Shown here: piece by piece, positions 56,019-64,000 of the stretch | How the letters are laid out: each line of letters opens with the position of its first letter | Position numbering within the stretch: position 1 is the stretch's first letter | NCBI RefSeq assembly: GCF_003576645.1 | Contig: NC_044925.1 | Location: 9,383,165-9,447,164, forward strand | Length of the DNA: 64,000 bases | Direction of reading: 5' to 3' | Origin: Ipomoea triloba | Lineage: Eukaryota > Streptophyta > Magnoliopsida > Solanales > Convolvulaceae | Position numbers and translations under genes: made by a program | The notes under the pieces: model-generated | Databases searched by the model: none | Seen by the model: only the letters and a program-made list of their open reading frames with translations | Told to the model about the DNA's origin: nothing

Positions 56019-56639
56019 ACGTGCGTGGACGAGCACCAGATTTTTCGCGGAATTTTCACGCGAAGTAGTTTAAAACCCTTCCCTACCCCATTTCTTCACC
56101 ACCACGAGCTAAAGTCTCCCTCAAGCTAAAAATACACAACTCTAAAGCATTTCCTTCCAAGTTTTTCAACTTCTTTTGATCTTCCTAAGTCATTTCCAAG
56201 GTAAGAACATATTCCCTTTTGCTATTTACTTGTTTAATGAAGAACTTACTCTCCTTAAAGCATATCTCCATGGGTTTTTCTTGTTTAAGATTTTTCTTGA
56301 GATATATTGTTGTGAAATGACTTAGTAGACTTGTAATAGGCCTACATTGCTTCTATACGCTAGAAATTCCATGTTTTACCATCTCTTTGTGACTAGATCT
56401 TGAAATTGTTTGATTTGGGTATTCTCTTGTCATGATGAGATCCTTGATGATATAGTGAGCATGGTGGACAAAGTTTGCAACTTTCCTACTCTCTAGGCAC
56501 TACATTGTTATATCCAACTTGTTATTTGGTCCAATTTTAACTTTCATATTTTTTCCATTTTTCAACCTCAAGCTAGTCTAGAGGAAGAAGATGAATTTGA
56601 CCATTTGTTGACCTTTTGACTATGAGTTGAGTATGGAAT

Positions 56640-57717
56640 AGAATGACCTAATCCTTGCATATGTATGATAGAATTGTTGATGAATACTGAAGGTTTGTGT
56701 AAGTGGTGAGTGTGAATGTGAAGGAGGTATGAAGGGTGTTAAAACGAAGAGTCATGAACTCCCCGAGTGTCGTATCTCTCGTGGATGGCAATTTGGAGAA
56801 TATACGGCTTTGCTACCTTGGTTTGTTTGAATAACGTTAAGATGGATCATGTGGATTTTGGTAAAAAGGATTTGTTAAGAGGGAAAAAGGGTAATGAAAC
56901 AAAGAAGTAAACAAAGGGAAATAAAGGCGGATGGGGCTAAGATATCATGGAGATTGGTTAAAATTGCAAGGTAGAGTATTGATTTCCCTTGAGTTACGGT
57001 TGAACGAGCTTGGAACATTGTCCTGAGTGGCGTCACACTCAAGCTCCCAATCCTCAGTCGGTTGGGGAATTTTATCAAACACTTTGTCTACAAGTTCCCT
57101 CCGGATCTCATCTTCTCAGATTGAGAGCGGGAGATGTGGGTAGTGGGCTACATCTCTTTGCGATATCTCGCCAAAGAGATGATCCTATACTCTTGGAGAG
57201 ATCGGGGCTCTCGATCCAACAAGATCATACAAGAACATACACACAGATTCAACATTCCCCAAAGAAATCAAAACTCATTAATCAAATTAGATCATAAACA
57301 CCAATCATCCATTCAATCTAGCCCCTATCCTAGGGATTAGCCTCTCATAGGCTTTAACAACATTAAAGCATCAAAATAGAAAAGCATATCTATAAGATCA
57401 ATATAAAAAGCAAACAACTTTAAGGAAAAAGGAAAGGCAAGAGAAAACCATAGAGAAAACAAGTCTTTAATGAAAGAAGTTACCCAAAAGATCTTCAAAG
57501 CTATGGAGATCTAGTTCTCTTCTCCAAGAGCTCCTCCTCCTCTCCTAATCCTCACTAAACCTAACCTAAAAATGTAGAATAGAAAATGTGACAAAAGACT
57601 CCCTAAACCTAGCTGAAATGTCCCTTAAATACTAAAACATCGCGCAGATTTTCTGGTGCCGCCCCACGTCTGCCACACGCGTGTGGACTGGCGTGGACGG
57701 TTACTAGAATATTTCCA
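56640..57717 (-). repeat. Inverted LTR fragment of the same Athila-like family
   Basis: The minus strand near 56750-56800 reads GAGATACGACACTCGGGGAG, matching 53807-53826 on the plus strand. Toward 57717 it carries CCACACGCGTGTGG (57673-57686) and a TATTTAAGG TATA-like word near 57624. So the LTR lies opposite to the element at 53767. It is cut at 57717 by Sirevirus element 3. No gene. Confidence 0.5.
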
Positions 57718-58829
57718 TGTTGGTCCCAAGGGGATGGGGTACAAGTCTAGAGGGGGGGGGGGAATAGACTTGTATAAGATTTTGCAAATCTTTTCAACCT
57801 CTCGTGTGTATTGAACTCAGGATGTTTAGGTTCGATACCTCACGAGGTGAAGACAAAGTTTTATGCGCAGCGGAAAAGTTATCCCCTTTTAGTTAGCACG
57901 AGTTTGAGTTAGTTCGAGAGGTGTGTTTATATGCAGTGCAATCGAGAGGTTAGCGAGAGATAAATACAGAAAGTAAATGCGAGAGAGATTTTAAGTGGTT
58001 CGGCCAACCCGCCTACGTCCACTCTTCTTCCAGAAACTCCCTGGAAGGATTGCACTAAACTTCCCTTTTTAGTACAATGTCGAGCGCTTGAGCTTTGATC
58101 ACGAAGCCGCCTCAAGCCTCAGGTTTTTCGCCCCGCTTCTTGTTACTCACCTATCGAGCACTTGAGCTTTGATCACCAAGCCCGCCTCAAGTCTCAGGAT
58201 CTTCACAGATCTCCAGGTTACTCCCCTCTCCTCAGGTTTTTCTCCCGCTTCCAGTTACTCCACCTCTCGAGCACTTGAGCTTTGATCACCAAGCCGCCTC
58301 AAGCCTCAGGATCTTCACTAGACAGCTGCCAGGTTACTCCGCCTCTTCTTGCTTAATCCAAAGCAAGGACCTTTGGTTGTCACAGTTGAATGTAACAAGC
58401 TCCAATCTACCAAAAGCTATCGTTGAATCAACTTCGATGTAGAGCAGCTTCGTCACCTTCTAGATGTATAGCAGTTTAAGCTTTGTAACTCTCTCAAACA
58501 CTAAGATGTGTTTCTCGCTATTTTGAATATCAGGATGATATTCCGAATTGAGCTCAGGCACTTGAACGTTTGAATAGACACCCCTTAAGATTTTCGAATC
58601 GAACCGTTCTCTTACGAAAGTTCCCCCTTCGCTCCTCTGTTCTTTTATTGATCTGTGTCTTCACGTCCTTTTTATATTAAATATTTTCCGAGTTGAGCTC
58701 AAGTTACCCGGTTGTATTTTCGCTCTTAGTTTACTTGTCGAACTTACATTGATTCCTATCTTTTGAGACTTAGGGGATTCTAAAATACATTTTGGTATCA
58801 TCAAAACCTAATACATTATGTTCCTAACA
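57718..58829 (-). repeat. Sirevirus 3 3' LTR
   Basis: TGTTGGTCCCAAGG...GTTCCTAACA, 1112 bp, same family as the element 2 LTRs. About 1 kb between TTTTTATAT and TAAATATTTTCC (near 58677) is absent relative to 47958-50205, much of which is the assembled triplication. A G run lies at 57752-57763. Confidence 0.8.
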
Positions 58830-59123
58830 ATTTCCCCCTTTTTGATGATGCCAACACTTATACTTACTCTATATGGCTGATTTGATAGAGGTTAAACATA
58901 GATTTTATTTTCAGCGCATATGGTAAGTTTGACAATTATTCTACTAAAGCATGAATAAGCAAATTCACACAACACCCCCAGCAAAAGATATATATATATT
59001 TAAGATTAAGGGAATGTTTACATAGCTGAGCTTAGTAGAAGAATTTAAACCAAGAATATATAGAACCAAGAACAACATAAACAGCAATACACTGTAATAA
59101 GATGGAGTTTGGGCCACGAGAGC
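58830..59123 (-). other. Sirevirus 3 PPT and 3' untranslated region
   Basis: Minus-strand AAAAAGGGGGAAAT next to the LTR; the rest is non-coding and similar to 40792-41051. Confidence 0.7.
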
Positions 59124-61913
59124 TTACTTCTTGTTGTTGGCTTCCCTCTTCTTGTTAATAGCTTCTCGTGTCTTGATGGGGTCTTTCGGATTTACCAGGC
59201 TTATGTATTCGTCTGTAACATCTAGATGCCTGTAGTTTCTGTAAGCTTCCCCCACGAATTCTCCATCAATCACTCCATCTTTCCACCATGCAATGCATTC
59301 TTCTGGAGACATATTGCTGTGAACAGATATTCCAGTGATCTTCAGAAGCTTGAATATCTCCAGAGTCAGTTTTTGTTCAGTATCTTCCCTGCTCCCAAAC
59401 TTAAAGTTTGTCATGACAAGGTCGATTTTTCTTTCTTCTTCTGACTGTTGTTCTTGTCTTCTTCTTCTCCTTTCTCTGTCCTCTTCTCTCCTTTTCTCCA
59501 TTTCCAGTGTACGCTGGACCCTTAAGATTTCTGCTCTTTTCGCTTCCTCCAGTTGTTTACTCAATGATTTTGGAACTTTTGGAGGAGGTCCAGCTGGTTC
59601 ACTTGCTGCCCTTTTCTTGCCAGTTGTATTTTCCCCCTTTTTCCCTTTATTTTCCCCCTTGGTGGCATCATCAGTACGGGAAAGGAGGGTGGACATACCT
59701 TCGAAGAGTGCTTGAAGTTGGGCAGGCACTTGGTTCGACAGATCATCGAGTAGTGCTTTCATCACGTCCTGTCGAAGTTCACTGGAATACTGGAAGGCTC
59801 GAAGCTCTGCTCGCATCTCGGCTAATTCAGCTCTCGCACTTGCAGCCTCTGCTCGAGCTACAGCAGCTTCATCAGCGGCTTTCCGTGCTGCATCCTCAGC
59901 CCATACTGCCTGTTCGAGAAGTTCGGCATGACGGCCTTGGGATTCACTTGTGCCAGCAGCAGGCATTGCAGCATTGCGGACAACAGCGAGTATCCTTTCG
60001 AGCTGAGCCATCTTCTGAGATTGATCAGCCATGAATTGACGCACTTCGCCAATGAAGACTTCTTCGGCCTGTTGATCATAGTCAGAAGTAGGAGAAGAGA
60101 AGTGAGAAGTACCTTTTGTCGGAGGGGACTTGGGTGCTTCCAGATTTCCACCCATAACTTGCAGTTGCGAGTCCACCTCTCGATTGAGTGTCTGAGGAGT
60201 CACAGGGACACTGGGTTCAGAGCTCGAAGGTAGCTCCATGTCAGGCGCTTCCCGGTTTCCACCTGAGGGATGGATCACTTCTTGCTCTTCACCTCTCGAA
60301 CCTGGAGCCTCAGCTTCAGCAACTATTGAGATTGGTTCAGCCAGGGAGGGTTCTTCGGTATTGGACGCTTCCCGGTTTCCATCCAATAGAAGTTCTCCCT
60401 CAGCGTCACTTCTCGAACCAGTGCTGGGAACTTGGTCATCTGCTGGTGAGGTTGGAGACGAAGTGTCGATAGGTGCTTCCCGGTTTCCACCTTCGATGGT
60501 CGCATCGTCCTCCTCAGTACCTCTCGAACCAGCAGGACTTGGGGCAATCTGCTCTAGGTGCTCATTGGACTGCACTTCGGTCTGCTCCGATGAGTCTGGA
60601 ATGATAATTATTTCAGGAGCAGTAGGAAAACCCGGCAGTGTGAGCAACGGAACTTCACCCTCTCGAACTATTTGAGCTTCATCGTTGTCAACCGAGGGTG
60701 TGGACGTAGGTGGTGGCAGAAGAAGAACAGTGTTAGGAGCCACTTCAAGTGCTTCAGAGGTCTCGGATTCACCTCTCGAAGCTGCTACCTGTTCGTCCAG
60801 GGCAGAGAAACTTACTTGGGACAAGGGGATTGCGGCTGTTGGTATTGGGTTCTCGAAATCATCTCGAGCAATCCCAGAGGTCTCTCCTGGATCTCTCGTA
60901 TCCTCTACTTGATGTCCCAATGATAATGCAGTGGCGAGCCTGATATCTTCTTGAAATTTAGCTTCTAATTCAGGATCCACTACAGGCTCGGCTTCAGCTT
61001 CTTGTGCATCAACAGCTATGCCCTTTCCTTTATCAGATCGACCAAGATTTCTCCTGGTCACGTGCATCTCATGGGCAAGATTCAGAAGTTCATTGGCTGG
61101 GATTGCAGTGAGGTTTAACCAATTTAAAGCAAAGTCCTCCTCAGCCACCATATCTGCTGCTCTCGAAATCAGTTGATCAATCGGACCTGTTCTCCAGTTG
61201 ATCCATCGAAGCACTCTGGAGAAGTCATCCAAGCTAGACACATTTTCAGTACGTTGATCCAATTGAGAAGTGATTTCAGCATTCAGCTCATCAGAGTTAG
61301 CAGATAGGATTTCTGTTGCCGATGCAGCTTCCACTGTTATCTCTCGAACCACCTCTCGTGGTTCCTCTACTTCTGTCTGTACTGGATCACTGATCCCAGT
61401 ACCTTCAATCTCTCGAACCTCCTCTCGAGGCTCGTCAGTAGACTCATCAGCACCCTCAGCATTATCACCAGTATGTAGACTTACAGATAAAGCTTCTGAC
61501 AGAGACCTGGTAGGGGGCACTCTCTCAACCTCAGTGGCCAGTGTAGCCTGAGGTTCCCCCTGGGCTTGTGCCCTGTCTTCGAATGGTACTTGGATAACTG
61601 AGGGTGTTACCTCTCGAATCTGAGTGATGGCGATGGTTTTGGCTTTCTTGGCCCTCTTTGGCAAGGCAACCCTCTTGACCAGGGTATCCAGAGGCTCATC
61701 ATCAAATTCCTTCTCCTTGGCTGGGGCTTTCCTTTTGCCCCTTCCCTTAGGCTTCGAGGGAGAAGGTGCACCCTTAACACCTTTAGCCTTTGAAGCTTGA
61801 GATTTCGTCCTACCCATATAGGTATTCCGATGAATCTCTCGCCCTTCCCTCAGTTCTAAGCCCTTCAAACTTAGAAGATATTGAACAACAAAACCAAAAC
61901 CAACCTTTTTATT

Positions 61914-61998
61914 GATCGTCAGGTTGGTGTTGGAGACTGAGCTTTGCACCTGCTTGATCGTCAGGTTGGTGTTGGAGACTGAGCTTTGCACCTGCTGT
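61914..61998. repeat. 42-nt duplication in ORF3 of element 3
   Basis: Starts at 61914 and 61956; the protein word QVQSSVSNTNLTI occurs twice. Confidence 0.9.
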
Positions 61999-62041
61999 TG
62001 AAGAGAGTTGAAGATGATATGTGCCCAGTCCATTTTGTTGT

Positions 62042-62126
62042 TGTTCCATATGGCGTGGAGGATTTTGAGGATGTCCAGATTGTTGTTCCATATGGCGTGG
62101 AGGATTTTGAGGATGTCCAGATTGAT
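62042..62126. repeat. 42-nt duplication in ORF3 of element 3
   Basis: Starts at 62042 and 62084; the protein word NLDILKILHAIWNN occurs twice. Confidence 0.9.
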
Positions 62127-62771
62127 TTCGTCAGTTCCAGACACCTTGCCGAGCACGAATTTCATTATAAGGTCGGCAGTAAGAGCAAACCTCTCCTTTA
62201 GGTGGAACTTGCGGAGGGCAGAGGATGTTCTGGGCGGTGTAGTCTCCAGTCGGATTTTATCCCAAAAAGCTTGCTTGTCCAAGTCGTAATCCGAGAGATG
62301 CTGGACTGCCTCCTCCGACGTCGCGAAGTCGAATGCCGCTCTGAGGTCACCTACAGAGGTCGTAATATCAATTTCATTGAAGCGGCTTTCAATCTTGCCC
62401 TTCGTGACCTTAGCATTCGCGAACCATTCTGTGAAGTCGAGGTCGTGAATGGTTCGGTAGTCGTGCGTCATATATTTCATTAGTCATGCCTTCTCAAACT
62501 TCTTCAGGACTTTCTCCGCCATTTTTGGATTTGACGAGTGGGTGATGAAGCCGTTTTTGTCAAGGATACTTCCCGCCTTGACTTGTTTGATCTGAGAGCG
62601 AATGTGTAGCAACTCCCTCTGATATGCGTCGGAAGATGAGGTTGATGTGGAGGATTCGGACGCCATTGTTGACAGATTTGAGATTTTGGAGGGAATGTGT
62701 ACAGTGTTTCGGATTTGGGGGTTTTGGGTATTCGGTTTGAGCTTGAATCCGGGTAAGGAAGAAGAATTTGG

Positions 62772-62779
62772 CTTTTATA
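62772..62779 (-). promoter_or_regulatory. TATA box upstream of ORF3, element 3
   Basis: TATAAAAG on the minus strand about 106 bp before the ATG at 62666, the same spacing as in element 1. Confidence 0.5.
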
Positions 62780-63135
62780 TCATGTGGATTCGGGTTGGAT
62801 ATATGGGTAGGGTTGAGAGCTTGACCCGAAAAAGAGATCCCGGTTAATTTAAAAGAATTTAAAGGTCAGAAATACCCTTTATAACGGTTATGTATGTAAG
62901 ATATGGTAAGGGTATTTTTGGTAAAAAAAATAATGCGGTTTTGGATAGTGGGATATAAAGACATGATATTTATATAAGCATGCTCCCACTTATCAAGGTA
63001 ATGCCTTTAAGAGCGGAAAAACCGTCAATAACCGAAGACCACGTGGCTAACATTAATGCCCAACATTAACCATTCCACATATATCCGTTGAGCTCATTTT
63101 TTTTACCTCTCGAAGGTAAACTCTCGACTTTGCTA

Positions 63136-63330
63136 GTTTAAGGATCTTCCCTTTGAGTGATTGATCCCTAAACCTCCTTATTCCTCCATCTAGGCACTCC
63201 TGTGGTTAAGGATCTTCCCCCTGAGTGATCGATCCCTAACCCTCCTTATTCCTCCATCTGAGCGTTTCTGTGGTTAAGGATCTTCCCCCTGAGTGATCGA
63301 TCCCTAACCCTCCTTATTCCTCCATTTAGA
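63136..63330. repeat. Three imperfect 68-bp tandem repeats
   Basis: The words AAGGATCTTCCC...GAGTGAT(C/T)GATCCCTAA...CCTCCTTATTCCTCCAT recur at about 63139, 63207 and 63275. The period is 68, with base differences, so unlike the 42-nt artefacts these look genuine. Confidence 0.8.
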
Positions 63331-63661
63331 GGTATGTAGATAGTCAGTTTGATATCTTTTGAAGTGATCTCGCGAACTACCCCTTTTTCGAGACATAACG
63401 CAGACAGGCAAACCGAACATGTACCTCTCGAACTACCTCTCGAACACAGATTGCGATATGGAGACAAGATTGATTCATCAAAAGAAGATATCACTTGGAA
63501 CATTTCCTTAAGTTCATTTAGTGATTTTCGAAAACATTACAAATGAATCAATATCCTAATAGATTCCATAGAAACTTTTGTTTGGCCTTGGTCAGCCTAA
63601 TAGGAATCTATCGTTAGAGCAGGAACTAGCCATCTAAAGTCCTATTTTTCTAATAACAGAA

Positions 63662-64000
63662 CTAGGGGTGGCTACTCCTTTTCTTGTTCTTCTCTCCGCT
63701 GCTGCCTTCCTCACAGGCTTCATCTCCCTTTCCCTTGGTTCTCCATTTGGTTGAGGGAGGTCCTTTTCCAGAATGTGCAGCTGTAGGAGTCCCACTTATA
63801 CGAGACTCTTCTCCTGACTCCAGTATCCCATCGTTGTGGATCTCCTCGTATTTGGGGATCCATTCACCTTGGATGGGAATAGGATGCTGGCTTGGATTAT
63901 CAGGAAACTCCACAATCTGTTCACCCTTCGTTGATTCTGGATAGTTCTCTCCTTGAAAGTCTTTGGACTTCGTTGCTGATTTTCTCCCTCTATACCAGAA
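63662..64000 (-). CDS. Sirevirus 3 ORF2b, C-terminal part
   Basis: Open from the window edge to the stop at 63662, 112 codons seen; the N-terminus is outside. Pro/Glu/Ser-rich (PSQHPIPIQGEWIPKYEE, ILESGEESRISGTPT) with a Lys/Arg-rich end (GEKNKKRSSHP). It occupies the position of the 177-aa ORF of element 1 and has a similar composition, but I could not align it residue by residue. Confidence 0.45.
   Translation of the reverse strand, partial: FWYRGRKSATKSKDFQGENYPESTKGEQIVEFPDNPSQHPIPIQGEWIPKYEEIHNDGILESGEESRISGTPTAAHSGKGPPSTKWRTKGKGDEACEEGSSGEKNKKRSSHP

Larger units (their letters stand above)
53767..56640 (+). mobile_element. Non-autonomous Athila-like element, leader and ORF
   Basis: Begins inside the LTR end (52217/53767; CACTCGGGGAGTCTTGACTC). 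Then the PBS 53897-53914, an ORF 54154-55623, the TTGGGAGGC motif 55665-55680, a palindrome cluster 55902-56018 and an untranslated stretch with AAG/GTAAGA at about 56198-56206. No pol genes. The architecture parallels 1-2400. Its 3' end was not found; from 56640 the sequence is an inverted LTR fragment of the same family. Confidence 0.6.
59124..62666 (-). pseudogene. Sirevirus 3 ORF3, full length with one stop
   Basis: ATG 62664-62666 (MASESSTSTSSSD), one in-frame TGA at 62484-62486, stop at 59124: about 1180 codons. N-terminal globular region (AKVTKGKIESRFNEIDITT, SGTDEIN, MDWAHIIFNSLQ, VGFGFVVQYL) aligns by eye with 25260-30047. Then basic NLS-like stretches (KPKGRGKRKAPAKEKE, LPKRAKKAKT), a long acidic Ser/Glu/Pro region, an Ala-rich coiled coil, an Arg/Glu helix and the C-terminal ECIAWWKDGVIDGEFVGEA motif. 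Two 14-codon duplications (61914-61998 and 62042-62126) are probably assembly overlaps. No membrane span. Function unknown. Confidence 0.7.
62667..63661 (-). other. Intergenic region between ORF2b and ORF3, element 3
   Basis: About 1 kb without a credible gene. Holds a TATA box at 62772-62779 and the 68-bp repeats at 63136-63330. Confidence 0.5.
57718..64000 (-). mobile_element. Sirevirus element 3, 3' half
   Basis: 3' LTR 57718-58829, PPT, ORF3 59124-62666, intergenic region, ORF2b from 63662 past the window edge. The pol and 5' LTR lie outside. Closely related to element 2, more distant from element 1. Confidence 0.8.

Noticed and set aside
1..64000. Search for host genes, tRNAs, rRNAs, organelle inserts
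   Set aside because: All long frames are retroelement proteins or shadows; no cloverleaf, rRNA or chloroplast/mitochondrial gene was recognised by eye.

Overview
The window is eudicot-type nuclear DNA made almost entirely of nested LTR retrotransposons. Evidence for a plant: Athila-type Ty3/gypsy and Sirevirus-type Ty1/copia proteins, primer-binding sites matching tRNA-Asp (gypsy) and initiator tRNA-Met (copia), a Stowaway MITE, and low GC. I see no convincing single-copy host gene, tRNA, rRNA or CRISPR array. The species cannot be named from the sequence.

Layout. 1-9003: 3' part of a non-autonomous Athila-like element (+), holding a 4.16-kb solo LTR (3590-7751, TSD TAGAT) and ending in an LTR (8181-9003) that carries a Stowaway MITE. 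9004 to about 12050: an inverted LTR related to that solo LTR, right limit unclear. About 12300-14104: an LTR fragment split by a solo LTR (12565-13898). 14105-23877: a nearly complete Athila element (-) with broken gag and pol and two 1373-bp LTRs. 23878-52216: Sirevirus element 1 (-), interrupted by a second solo LTR (35960-38533, TSD ATGTT) and by Sirevirus element 2 (39695-50351, TSD AGCTT). 53767 to about 56640: leader and ORF of another non-autonomous Athila-like element (+). 56640-57717: an inverted LTR fragment. 57718-64000: Sirevirus element 3 (-), running off the end.

Biology of interest. Downstream of pol, element 1 carries a small ORF ('ORF2b', 177 aa) and a large ORF ('ORF3', about 1.6 kaa as assembled). 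Each has a TATA box about 70-110 bp upstream of its ATG. ORF3 recurs in elements 2 and 3 with a shared N-terminal domain, basic/acidic low-complexity middle and C-terminal 'WWxxGVIxG' motif. In element 2 the whole of pol is deleted and gag is joined directly to the middle of ORF3. Two unrelated gypsy LTR families, and the internal regions downstream of the Athila-like ORFs, carry clusters of ACGCGT-centred palindromes.

Assembly quality. At 16 or more unrelated places, coding and non-coding, there are tandem duplications of exactly 42 nt, often overlapping like a staircase. Since 42 is 14 codons, reading frames survive. Internal controls show these are untrimmed contig overlaps. One example is the Athila LTR pair, which differs in length by exactly 42 bases plus one N. 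Larger exact duplications (in 42.6-45.5, 47.4-49.9 and 50.8-54.0 kb) end at single Ns and are probably also assembly products. ORF lengths and copy numbers in 23-62 kb should be read with this in mind.
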